Source: Salinisphaera sp. G21_0
GTDB taxonomy: Bacteria > Pseudomonadota > Gammaproteobacteria > Pseudomonadales > Endozoicomonadaceae
Reading direction: 5' to 3'
Length of the DNA: 64,000 nucleotides
Assembly: GCF_017744115.1 (NCBI RefSeq)
Contig: NZ_JAGHQW010000006.1
Location: 1 to 64,000 of the forward strand
Part shown: positions 1-8,042 of the stretch, piece by piece
Position numbering within the stretch: position 1 is the stretch's first letter
Layout: each line of letters begins with the position of its first letter
Position numbers and translations under genes: made by a program
Notes under the pieces: model-generated
What the model was told of the DNA's origin: nothing
Seen by the model: the letters and a program-made list of their open reading frames with translations, nothing else
Databases searched by the model: none

Positions 1-125
1 CGTCTCTTCCAGCTTCAGTGGATGTTAACCGGGATACAGTATCTGCGGTTGCTGAGGAGGAAGGTGACTGCATGGTTTGTTTGGAGGTCCTCCCTGTTTC
101 CAATTGGAGAATCGTTTGGGGATGA
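1..125 (+). CDS. possible 3' end of a gene cut by the window edge
   Basis: One plus-strand frame is open from the left edge and stops with TGA at 123-125, giving about 40 residues that end in NWRIVWG. A second frame is also open from the edge to 261, so an open frame alone is weak evidence. I recognise neither product. An ATG at 122-124 overlaps the TGA and would encode only 22 residues, MTTIEYDLVSPVKF onward. A short hairpin (GCCTGAC/GTCAGGC) follows at about 187-207. This could be the end of a real gene with a terminator-like hairpin, or non-coding sequence. Confidence 0.2.
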   Translation, partial: SLPASVDVNRDTVSAVAEEEGDCMVCLEVLPVSNWRIVWG

Positions 126-935
126 CAACAATAGAGTACGACCTTGTCAGCCCGGTAAAGTTCCAGGCAACCGGTATCAGAGAAGCCTGACCTGTTTTGT
201 CAGGCAGCCTGGCTGTGGGATGTGTTACTGGATAGCGCACCGCTGCAGCTATTCCAGATGAATACACGTCAACTGCCACAAACTGAAAACTGACGTATTC
301 ATAATTTCTGAAAACATAAGAGAGCCAGCAGCTTTCACTGCTAAGAAAAATCACGATCACCACCCTGAAAATTGAAACAAATGCACCTCGAAATCAAGGC
401 CAAGAGAAAACTATGGCTATGTAGTTCAGGCATGAGATGGAAATCAGCAGGTGCAGAAGTTCTATTGGAGACAAGGTCTCTGATCCAGAGTAAAGGTCGT
501 TGGGAACAACTTTGGTCAAACGTAATGTCAGGTAAGGTTTTAATTGACGAATGAGTCAGTTATCAAATTGAGAGAGCACCCAGCTATTAAACGATACCCA
601 AATTTCTGTTGGCAGACCCTGAGATAGTTCGGTTTTTAGCTAATAGAATCCAGGATTGATAGTTTGTGAGTAAAAGTGTTCGTTTTTGTTGTCTCTGTTG
701 CTAAGTTTTTCTATAAAAATCAATACTTTTTGCAATAAAAATACATGTAAGTACTGGTACTCATTGCGGGAATTGCTTATCTTGTAGTTATATTACATTT
801 GATCAGTATCAATTTTTTTTAAGCTTTGGCTGTTAGACGAAACTTGTTCGTATACTTGATGTTGCAAGTAATCAACCATTAACAATAACGATCACAAAGT
901 TTGTTGTAGCAGTATCGATCTCGGAGCCGATTTGT
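126..935. other. long intergenic region upstream of aceE
   Basis: About 800 bases without a supportable gene. The right half (from about 560) is AT-rich and is the likely leader and promoter region of aceE. A TATACT at 851-856 could be a -10 element but lacks a convincing -35 at normal spacing. No pdhR-like regulator gene lies next to aceE in this window. Short open frames at 25-363 (minus) and 372-554 (plus) have no recognisable domain. Confidence 0.4.
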
Positions 936-3593
936 ATGCATGATATCGACCCAATAGAAACCAGGGAATGGCTGGAAGCACTGGATTCCGTCCTGGAGCA
1001 GGAAGGTGAAGACCGTGCTCATTTTCTGCTGACCCGGCTTTCCCAGCATGCTCGTGCCAAAGGTACGCAGCTGCCATACGCTATTACCACGCCGTATCGC
1101 AATACGATACCACCGGAAAAAGAAGCCCGTATGCCCGGCGACCTGTTTATGGAGCGTCGTATTCGCTCCCTGGTCCGCTGGAATGCGCTGGCTATGGTGA
1201 TGCGGGCCAACAAGAAGGACAGCAGCCTGGGAGGACATATCTCTTCCTTCGCCTCCAGTGCCACTCTGTACGACATCGGGTATAACTACTTCTTCCACGG
1301 CCAGGGCAGCGATCGTGAAGGTGATCTGATTTATTACCAGGGCCACGTATCACCTGGTATCTACTCCCGGGCTTTTCTGGAAGGTCGTCTGGACGAGGGC
1401 CAGCTGGATAATTTCCGTCAGGAAGTGGATGGCAATGGTCTTTCCTCCTACCCTCACCCCAAGCTGATGCCTGACTTCTGGCAGTTCCCGACCGTATCCA
1501 TGGGCCTCGGCCCTCTGCAGGCGATCTATCAGGCTCACTTCATGAAGTACCTGATTAACCGCGGCATGTCCCAGGATCAAAACCGTAAGGTCTGGGCATT
1601 CCTCGGGGATGGTGAGATGGATGAGCCGGAATCTCTCGGTGCCATTTCCCTGGCCGGTCGTGAGAAGCTGGATAACCTGATCTTCGTGGTCAACTGTAAC
1701 CTGCAGCGGCTGGATGGCCCGGTGCGTGGTAACGGCAAGATCATTCAGGAGCTGGAAGGCATCTTCCGGGGGGCTGGCTGGAACGTTATCAAGGTCGTCT
1801 GGGGTCGTCATTGGGATCCGCTGCTGGCCCAGGACAAGCATGGCAAGCTGCAGGAAGTGATGGACAAGGCCGTTGACGGTGATTACCAGAACTGTAAGGC
1901 AAAAGGCGGTGCCTGGACCCGTGAGCACTTCTTTGGCCGTGACCCGGAAGCGCTGAAGCTGGTTGAACACCTGTCGGATGATGATATCTGGCGTTTGAAC
2001 CGTGGTGGCCATGATCCCTACAAAGTCTTCGCTGCTTACCACGAGGCGGTTAACCATAACGGCCAGCCTACCGTCATTCTTGCCAAGACAGTTAAGGGCT
2101 ACGGTACCGGTACCACCGGTGAAGCAGCCAACGTCAGCCACAACGTCAAGAAGCTGCCGGTTGATGACCTGAAGCACTTCCGTGACCGCTTTGACCTGCC
2201 GATCAAAGACGAAGACATTGAGACCCTGCCTTACTTCAAACCAGACGCTGACAGCCCGGAAATGAAGTACATGCGCAAGCGTCGTGAAAAGCTCGGTGGC
2301 TTTATTCCCCAGCGCCGGGTAGAAACGGACGTTAAGCTGGAGATTCCCGGCCTTGAGGCTTTTGAAGCGGTGACCAAGGGCAGTGGTGAACGGGAAATCT
2401 CCACCACCATGGCTTACGTACGTATTCTGGGTGCGCTGGCCAAAGATAAGAGCCTGGGCAAGCACATCGTGCCGATCATTCCTGATGAAGCCCGTACCTT
2501 TGGTATGGAAGGTATGTTCCGCCAGCTGGGTATTTACTCTGCGGAAGGCCAGAACTATGAGCCGGTAGACTCTGACCAGGTGATGTTCTACAAAGAATCC
2601 AGACAGGGGCAGATTCTCGAAGCGGGTATTAACGAAGCGGGGGCCCACGCCGCCTGGATTGCTGCCGCAACCTCTTACAGCAGCAACAACGTGCCGATGA
2701 TTCCGTTCTACGCGTTCTACTCCATGTTTGGTTTCCAGCGCACTGGCGATCTGGCATGGGCAGCGGGTGATATCCAGGCCCGTGGTTTCCTGATTGGTGC
2801 TACTGCGGGTCGTACCACGCTGAACGGTGAAGGTCTGCAACATCAGGACGGCCACAGCCACATTCTGGCCTCCACGGTGCCGAACTGCATTAGCTATGAC
2901 CCCACCTACGGCTATGAAATGGCGGTGATTATCCAGAACGGTCTGCAACGTATGTATGGCAACGGTGACAATGTCTGGTACTACATCACCGCCATGAATG
3001 AAAACTACCGTCAGCCAGCGCTGCCGGAAGGCCCTGAAGTGATCGAAGGCATCATCAAGGGGCTTTACAACCTGGAAGAAAACTCCCGTAACCAGGGGCT
3101 TAAGGTCCAGCTGATGGGTTGTGGCACTATCCTTGAAGAAGTCCGTGCGGCTGCCGGTATTCTGCGTGATGAGTTCAACGTTGAATCGGATGTCTGGAGC
3201 GCAACCAGCTTTAACGAGCTGGCCCGGGATGGTCAGAACGCCAGACGTTACAACATGCTGAACCCTGAAGCTGATAAGAAAGTCAGCTGGGTTGAGCAGC
3301 AGCTGTCTGGCCGTAAAGGTCCGGTTATCGCCGCGACTGACTATATGAGCCAGTACGCTAACCAGATCCGTGAGTTTGTGCCGACAACCTTTGTTTCGCT
3401 GGGTACGGATGGATTTGGTCGCTCTGACACCCGTGAACAGCTGCGTCGGTTCTTCGAGGTAGACCGTTACTTCATCGTGGTGGCTGCCCTGTATGCGCTG
3501 GTTCAGGATGGTGAGCTGGAAGCGTCCGTGGTCAGCGAGGCCATCAGGAAGTTTGATATTGACCCTTCCAGAGCTAACCCTCTGTATTGCTGA
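936..3593 (+). CDS. aceE: pyruvate dehydrogenase E1 component (homodimeric type)
   Basis: This is the thiamine-diphosphate-dependent E1 of the pyruvate dehydrogenase complex. It decarboxylates pyruvate and reductively acetylates the lipoyl groups of AceF in the cytosol. The 885-residue length matches the single-chain E1 of gammaproteobacteria (E. coli 887). The N-terminus DPIETREWLEAL is characteristic of the family. The ThDP/Mg motif begins at GDGEMDEPES, followed about 25 residues later by NCNLQRLDGPV. The chosen ATG has a GGAG nine bases upstream (923-926). aceF follows 28 bases downstream, so the two are almost certainly one operon. The gene for E3 (lpd) is not in the window. Base composition is that of a core gene. 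Confidence 0.97.
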   Translation: MHDIDPIETREWLEALDSVLEQEGEDRAHFLLTRLSQHARAKGTQLPYAITTPYRNTIPPEKEARMPGDLFMERRIRSLVRWNALAMVMRANKKDSSLGGHISSFASSATLYDIGYNYFFHGQGSDREGDLIYYQGHVSPGIYSRAFLEGRLDEGQLDNFRQEVDGNGLSSYPHPKLMPDFWQFPTVSMGLGPLQAIYQAHFMKYLINRGMSQDQNRKVWAFLGDGEMDEPESLGAISLAGREKLDNLIFVVNCNLQRLDGPVRGNGKIIQELEGIFRGAGWNVIKVVWGRHWDPLLAQDKHGKLQEVMDKAVDGDYQNCKAKGGAWTREHFFGRDPEALKLVEHLSDDDIWRLNRGGHDPYKVFAAYHEAVNHNGQPTVILAKTVKGYGTGTTGEAANVSHNVKKLPVDDLKHFRDRFDLPIKDEDIETLPYFKPDADSPEMKYMRKRREKLGGFIPQRRVETDVKLEIPGLEAFEAVTKGSGEREISTTMAYVRILGALAKDKSLGKHIVPIIPDEARTFGMEGMFRQLGIYSAEGQNYEPVDSDQVMFYKESRQGQILEAGINEAGAHAAWIAAATSYSSNNVPMIPFYAFYSMFGFQRTGDLAWAAGDIQARGFLIGATAGRTTLNGEGLQHQDGHSHILASTVPNCISYDPTYGYEMAVIIQNGLQRMYGNGDNVWYYITAMNENYRQPALPEGPEVIEGIIKGLYNLEENSRNQGLKVQLMGCGTILEEVRAAAGILRDEFNVESDVWSATSFNELARDGQNARRYNMLNPEADKKVSWVEQQLSGRKGPVIAATDYMSQYANQIREFVPTTFVSLGTDGFGRSDTREQLRRFFEVDRYFIVVAALYALVQDGELEASVVSEAIRKFDIDPSRANPLYC

Positions 3594-3621
3594 GTCCGGA
3601 ACTGAAGAGAAGGTATGAGGA

Positions 3622-5583
3622 ATGAGTGACGAAATCATCAAGGTTCCGGATATCGGCAGTGGTGAGGCAGAAGTCATCGAAATCTGCGTCCAGCCCGGTG
3701 ATACGGTGTCGGCCGAAGACTCCCTGATTGTTCTGGAGTCTGACAAGGCAACCATGGAAGTCCCGGCTCCACGGGATGGCGTGGTGACAGAAGTGCTGCT
3801 GACTGTTGGTGACAATGTCAGCGAGGGTGCTCCGTTGGTAAAGATGGCTGCAGCAGCATCTGAGGTTGTCGAGCCTGCAGCGGACAGTGGGCAGCCAGCA
3901 GTAGCCCCCGTGGCGGCAGCCCCGGTGGTTGAAGCGGCCGGTGGCTCCCGGACTGAGTCGGTGCATGTACCCGATATCGGTGCCGAAAATGTGCCGGTTA
4001 TTGAGGTTTGTGTGAAGGTTGGGGACACCGTTGCCCTGGAAGACTCATTGATTGTTCTGGAGTCCGACAAAGCAACCATGGAAGTGCCTTCCCCGGTAGA
4101 AGGCGTGGTGACCGCCATTCACGTCAAGGAAGGTGATGCCCTGAATCAGGGTGACCTGGTGATTGACGTTGAAGTCAATGGTGGTGGTGTTGCCGCTGTA
4201 ACGCCTTCGTCGGTTTCAGGCGCAGCTCCGGAGCCTGCCGCTGTTGTGCCAGTTGCACCCGCACCACAGTCCGGACCGCGCATGGAGAAAGTAACGGTAC
4301 CGGATATTGGTGCTGAGAATGTTCCCGTGATTGAGGTCTGCGTCAGCGTTGGCGATCAGATTGAAGAAGAGGCGTCACTGATCGTACTGGAATCTGACAA
4401 GGCAACCATGGAAGTGCCTTCACCGTTTGCCGGTGTCGTGAAAGCCATCATGGTCAAAGAGGGCGATACCCTTAGCCAGGGCGACCTGATTCTGGATATC
4501 GAAGTGTCTGGTGGTGCTGCAGCACCGGCTGTCAGCCAGCCAGCGCCTGCAGCCGCTGCACCTGCCACTGTGCCACCGCAGCAGGAGGCTCCGTCCCGCG
4601 CACAATCGGCACCACCTCCACATGCAGAAGCGCACCCTGTGGAACTTGAGCGTACCAACCGCAAGTTCCATGCAGGCCCTGCAGTGCGCAAACTGGCCCG
4701 TGAATTTGGTGTTGATCTTGCCGAAGTGACCGGCAGTGGTCCCCGTCGTCGCATTTTGAAAGAAGACGTGCAGAAGTACGTCAAGATGCGCCTTAGTGAA
4801 AAAGCACTTTCAGGACAAGGGGCTGCTCAAGGTGCTTCTTCCGGGTTGGGTATTCCAGCCATGCCAGAGATCGACTTCAGCAAGTGGGGGGACATCGAGA
4901 AGGTTGCCCTGAATCGCCTGCGCAAAGTGGCGGCTCAGAACTTCCAGCGTTCCTGGCTGAACGTGCCACACGTAACCCAGTTTGATGAGTGTGACATCAC
5001 TGAACTGGAAGCGTTCCGCAAGGCTCAGAAAGCCATGGCCGAGGCCCGTGGTACCAAACTGACACCTCTGCCGTTTATTCTGAAAGCTGTTGCTTATGTG
5101 TTGAAAGAGCTGCCACAGTTCTGTGCTTCCCTGAGCCCTGATGGTGAAACGCTGATCTACAAGAAGTACATCAACATTGGAGTCGCGGTTGATACCCCAG
5201 ACGGTTTGCTGGTGCCGGTGATCAGGAACGTGGATCAGAAGAGCCTGTGGGAACTGTCGGCTGAATGTATCGAGCTGGCCGGTAAGGCCCGTGACAAGAA
5301 GCTGAAGCCTGATGAAATGCAGGGTGGCTGCTTTACCATCTCCAGCCTGGGTTCTATCGGTGGCACGGCGTTCACTCCGATCGTCAATGCGCCGGAAGTC
5401 GCCATTCTTGGTCTGTCCAGGGCCGCCATGAAGCCCGTGTGGAATGGCAGGGACTTCGATCCAAAGCTGATGCTAACTTTGTCACTGTCTTATGATCACA
5501 GAGCCATCAACGGTGCGGATGCAGCACGTTTCACGACAATGCTGGGTGAATTGTTGACCGATATTCGCAAGCTGCTTCTTTGA
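3622..5583 (+). CDS. aceF: pyruvate dehydrogenase E2, dihydrolipoamide acetyltransferase
   Basis: This is the E2 core of the pyruvate dehydrogenase complex and transfers acetyl groups from lipoamide to CoA. Its 653 residues show three N-terminal lipoyl domains (about 2-75, 112-185, 221-294), each with the lipoylated Lys in ESDKATMEVP, joined by Ala/Pro-rich linkers. A peripheral subunit-binding domain follows at about 350-390 (AGPAVRKLAREFGV). The C-terminal acyltransferase domain ends with the catalytic-His motif LSYDHRAINGADAARF. It lies 28 bp after aceE with a GAGG just upstream of the ATG. Its 3' end and the following hairpin are partly duplicated at 7.9-8.0 kb, between two serpin genes. 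Confidence 0.97.
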   Translation: MSDEIIKVPDIGSGEAEVIEICVQPGDTVSAEDSLIVLESDKATMEVPAPRDGVVTEVLLTVGDNVSEGAPLVKMAAAASEVVEPAADSGQPAVAPVAAAPVVEAAGGSRTESVHVPDIGAENVPVIEVCVKVGDTVALEDSLIVLESDKATMEVPSPVEGVVTAIHVKEGDALNQGDLVIDVEVNGGGVAAVTPSSVSGAAPEPAAVVPVAPAPQSGPRMEKVTVPDIGAENVPVIEVCVSVGDQIEEEASLIVLESDKATMEVPSPFAGVVKAIMVKEGDTLSQGDLILDIEVSGGAAAPAVSQPAPAAAAPATVPPQQEAPSRAQSAPPPHAEAHPVELERTNRKFHAGPAVRKLAREFGVDLAEVTGSGPRRRILKEDVQKYVKMRLSEKALSGQGAAQGASSGLGIPAMPEIDFSKWGDIEKVALNRLRKVAAQNFQRSWLNVPHVTQFDECDITELEAFRKAQKAMAEARGTKLTPLPFILKAVAYVLKELPQFCASLSPDGETLIYKKYINIGVAVDTPDGLLVPVIRNVDQKSLWELSAECIELAGKARDKKLKPDEMQGGCFTISSLGSIGGTAFTPIVNAPEVAILGLSRAAMKPVWNGRDFDPKLMLTLSLSYDHRAINGADAARFTTMLGELLTDIRKLLL

Positions 5584-5601
5584 GACTTTGGTTAATAAAA
5601 A

Positions 5602-5624
5602 TCCGGAGGTGGTTAATCTCCGGA
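5602..5624 (-). terminator. hairpin between aceF and the first serpin gene
   Basis: TCCGGAG (5602-5608) pairs perfectly with CTCCGGA (5618-5624) around a nine-base loop. Read on the minus strand it is followed by ATTTTTATT, a usable U-tract, so it best terminates the convergent serpin transcript. On the plus strand the tail after the stem is poor in T. A near copy occurs at 8008-8029. Confidence 0.7.
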
Positions 5625-5648
5625 TTCGGTATTGTATTTAATTGGAAG

Positions 5649-7658
5649 TTATGAAGAAGCTAAATTTTCCCGCAGTGCGTCCCAAGCATCAAACATAACC
5701 TCTACGTGGACAGGATCAAAATTTTCCCAAATCTTAACATTACGACTATGTTCTTCTCCAATTGATTCTAATATTCTTTCTCGAATCTTAATGGCGTCTT
5801 TCTCATGTTTAACCTTGATTGTTAACAAGGATCTACGTGCCTCAGCACTTTTAATATTGAAATCCTCATTCGGTTTAAAATTATTTTTTATTAAAGTACT
5901 CACATCAAAAGTTTTAAAAGGGTTAGCAGATAAAAGATTTGAAAACTCATCTGTTGTAGCGGTGGTAAGGCCAGTAGATAAATGCTTTGAAGAGTTATCT
6001 ATTGCAGAGGCTGGTAACTTCTCATTTTCTGCTGTTGAAGGCGTTTTTACAGGACTTTGTTCCCCGGAAACACTGGGCTGCTGGGAGGCTGGTTCTGCTT
6101 TTTCCAGTACCGTTTGAGAAGCTACAGAGGCTGAAGGGGCTTCAATACTGGTTTTCAGGTATTTTTGTAACTGCATATTGTATTGTGGTAACAATCCAGT
6201 TTCATACTCTTTGATATCTGATAATTCGATTTCATTACCAGGCAGAGGTAAAATTTTATCATATGGCAACAAAACTTGATTGGCTAACTCTTGGCATTCG
6301 GACCATTTATTATCAGGTCTATTATCTTTGTCATTAGATACATAATCATCTTCGTCATCAGATAAGTCATCTGTCTTAAAATATGTCTGATTATAAGAGT
6401 TACAGTCTTCAGCGGCTGTGATCATGGGTGGACCATCAAGGACCAAAAATCTGCCATCTTTAATGATCAACTCAAGCAACCGATTACCTTCCCTGTCCAC
6501 AATGGCAATGTAGCCAGGGCAGTTAAAATCAAAGCAAGGAGTGTAACATGACCTACTAATATCTACTGCCGCAGTGGCAATGGAGCCACGGGCACCCTTT
6601 TCATCAATGGATGCTTTGATCTTCTGAATTATTTTTAGTTCATCACACGGCGATGTGCCTAACCTTGATAAATCTTGTGCTTTTATGGAGATTCCTAATG
6701 CCTTATTAATTTTATCCAGTAGCTCAGTTTCACAACTGTCCGCTATGTCAATTTTGGGTAGTTTTAGCTCAACCTTAATTTTACTGTCATTTAATTTGCC
6801 AATCAGATGATTAATCGTTTCAGAATTCAGGTGATTAATTGCTGTTGCACTGCTTTTGCGCGGTTTTATCGCCACCAATTTAAGATCTTCCCCATTCACA
6901 GATCGAAATTCTTTGGCAATGGCAGCAAATTTTTTGTCAGTAGCCACGCGAAAGTATTCAGTTTTACACATCATCATGACGTTATTAATAAAAGTTCCAT
7001 CTGCACACTGAAATTGGCCCTGTTCCGTGTCATCTTCAGAAAAACTTTTCTCCCAGTCAACCTGGAATTTCATCACACTGCCTAAAGCTGCTTTAACTTC
7101 TTGCCGCTCAGGTTCAGTAAGATGATCAAAAACCGTTTTAATTTCTCCTTCGGTCTTATCATGAACAAAAGAATCTATGGTGTCTGCAAGGTTCTTGCCA
7201 TTGTTATTATTGTCCAGCTTTTCGGTTTTATAATATTTAGACAGTGACTGTTCATACTGCTCATTATCGTAGCAACAGGTAGACCCAATAAAGTTAGTGA
7301 TACGGATTGACTGATCAGAGTCAGGATCGTAAGAGTGTTCTACGGCACATTTACCGAGTTCTGTATGAATCTTATCTTTCAGATCTTGAGTTAAGGAGCC
7401 CGGGGGGATGCCAAGAGCCGATGCCACGATGGTGTCGTCTGTCATACTCAACAGAGCCATGCCCAGAGGCTGAAGCAGGCTGACAAGAGAGAATGCCTTA
7501 CTTTTATTGCCTTTAATGTCCAAGAGTTCAATGGATAATTTATCCGCCATTGTTTTAACAATATCAGAGGCCGATAAAGTGGCCGGGTGCGCTGTGTCTG
7601 GCCGATTTAATATCTGGAATAACGCTGGCATCCCCGGGGCTAAAGGCTTGGTATCCAT
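5649..7658 (-). CDS. serpin-family protein with long C-terminal extension (serpin A)
   Basis: I assign this 669-residue protein to the serpin family from a chain of matches. There is a helix-F/s3A-like block at about 160-215 (DSFVHDKTEGEIKTVFDHL), then a dWEKSF/F.cADGT/mMmCK region. A reactive-loop hinge at about 350 reads DEKGARGSIATAA, and the closing strand region is CPGYIAIVDREGNRLLEL. Aligning the hinge with alpha-1-antitrypsin (P17 Glu) places Ser-Arg at P2-P1 and Ser at P1', which would suit trypsin-like proteases. Inhibition is not certain: P14 is Ala, P13 Arg and P10 a bulky Ile. About 265 acidic, Ser/Pro-rich residues follow the serpin core, and the last ~100 resemble the end of serpin B. 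No signal peptide is visible. GGAG lies eight bases before the ATG. The gene is convergent with aceF. Confidence 0.7.
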   Translation of the reverse strand: MDTKPLAPGMPALFQILNRPDTAHPATLSASDIVKTMADKLSIELLDIKGNKSKAFSLVSLLQPLGMALLSMTDDTIVASALGIPPGSLTQDLKDKIHTELGKCAVEHSYDPDSDQSIRITNFIGSTCCYDNEQYEQSLSKYYKTEKLDNNNNGKNLADTIDSFVHDKTEGEIKTVFDHLTEPERQEVKAALGSVMKFQVDWEKSFSEDDTEQGQFQCADGTFINNVMMMCKTEYFRVATDKKFAAIAKEFRSVNGEDLKLVAIKPRKSSATAINHLNSETINHLIGKLNDSKIKVELKLPKIDIADSCETELLDKINKALGISIKAQDLSRLGTSPCDELKIIQKIKASIDEKGARGSIATAAVDISRSCYTPCFDFNCPGYIAIVDREGNRLLELIIKDGRFLVLDGPPMITAAEDCNSYNQTYFKTDDLSDDEDDYVSNDKDNRPDNKWSECQELANQVLLPYDKILPLPGNEIELSDIKEYETGLLPQYNMQLQKYLKTSIEAPSASVASQTVLEKAEPASQQPSVSGEQSPVKTPSTAENEKLPASAIDNSSKHLSTGLTTATTDEFSNLLSANPFKTFDVSTLIKNNFKPNEDFNIKSAEARRSLLTIKVKHEKDAIKIRERILESIGEEHSRNVKIWENFDPVHVEVMFDAWDALRENLASS

Positions 7659-7874
7659 AGTATTCTCTCCAATGCTTGATAAAAATTATTTAGCGAGGAA
7701 AAACTCGCTGCCTCCATGCTTTGTGGCAAGGGCTTGTCTAGTTAATCAGCCGCAAGTGACGGGAAACTGTATTGATTTACAGTATTGATCTGATAAATGG
7801 ACCTTCAGCGTTGCCTACCTGAATATTATTAAGACATTTTGTGTGGATAATAGTTCCCTGGACGGTCACAATCT

Positions 7875-8000
7875 TTGGTCTACTCTCGGTCCCCAGAGCC
7901 CTGCACCAGCACCACATGCACAAGCTGAGCAACCAATCGCAAATTTCATGCAGGGTGAATTGTTGACCGATATCGACAAGGGCTTCTTTGAGACTTTTGT
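7875..8000 (+). pseudogene. decayed 3' remnant of an aceF duplicate
   Basis: Two pieces of aceF are fused here. Bases from about 7875 to 7957 match the linker and subunit-binding-domain start of aceF (about 4580-4677), including CACCACATGCA and CGCAAATTTCATGCAGG. Bases 7958-8000 match the aceF C-terminus and stop region (about 5541-5585), with GTGAATTGTTGACCGATAT shared. About 860 bp of aceF between these pieces is missing. The similarity continues into the downstream hairpin at 8008-8029. The fragment has no start codon and is frameshifted at the end. The simplest explanation is a tandem duplication of aceF 3' sequence plus the neighbouring serpin gene, followed by deletion. Confidence 0.75.
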
Positions 8001-8007
8001 TAATAAA

Positions 8008-8029
8008 TCCGGAGGTGATTAATCTCCGG
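8008..8029 (-). terminator. duplicated hairpin after serpin B
   Basis: TCCGGAG (8008-8014) pairs with CTCCGG (8024-8029). On the minus strand it is followed by ATTTATTAAC. It is the sister of the hairpin after aceF (5602-5624) and was carried along in the same duplication. Confidence 0.55.
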
Positions 8030-8042
8030 TTTTGCATTGTAT

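Noticed and set aside
25-363. 112-codon minus-strand frame at the left edge
   Set aside because: No recognisable domain or ribosome-binding site, and competing open frames exist on the other strand.
1350-4118. 922-codon open frame on the minus strand opposite aceE and aceF
   Set aside because: It lies entirely antisense to two well-supported core genes, shows no domain, and reads as the mirror of their codon bias (Thr/Ser/Val/Arg-rich strings). It spans two unrelated genes, as expected for a shadow frame.
7777-8037. 86-codon minus-strand frame between the serpin genes
   Set aside because: It overlaps the aceF remnant and hairpin in antisense and has no support.
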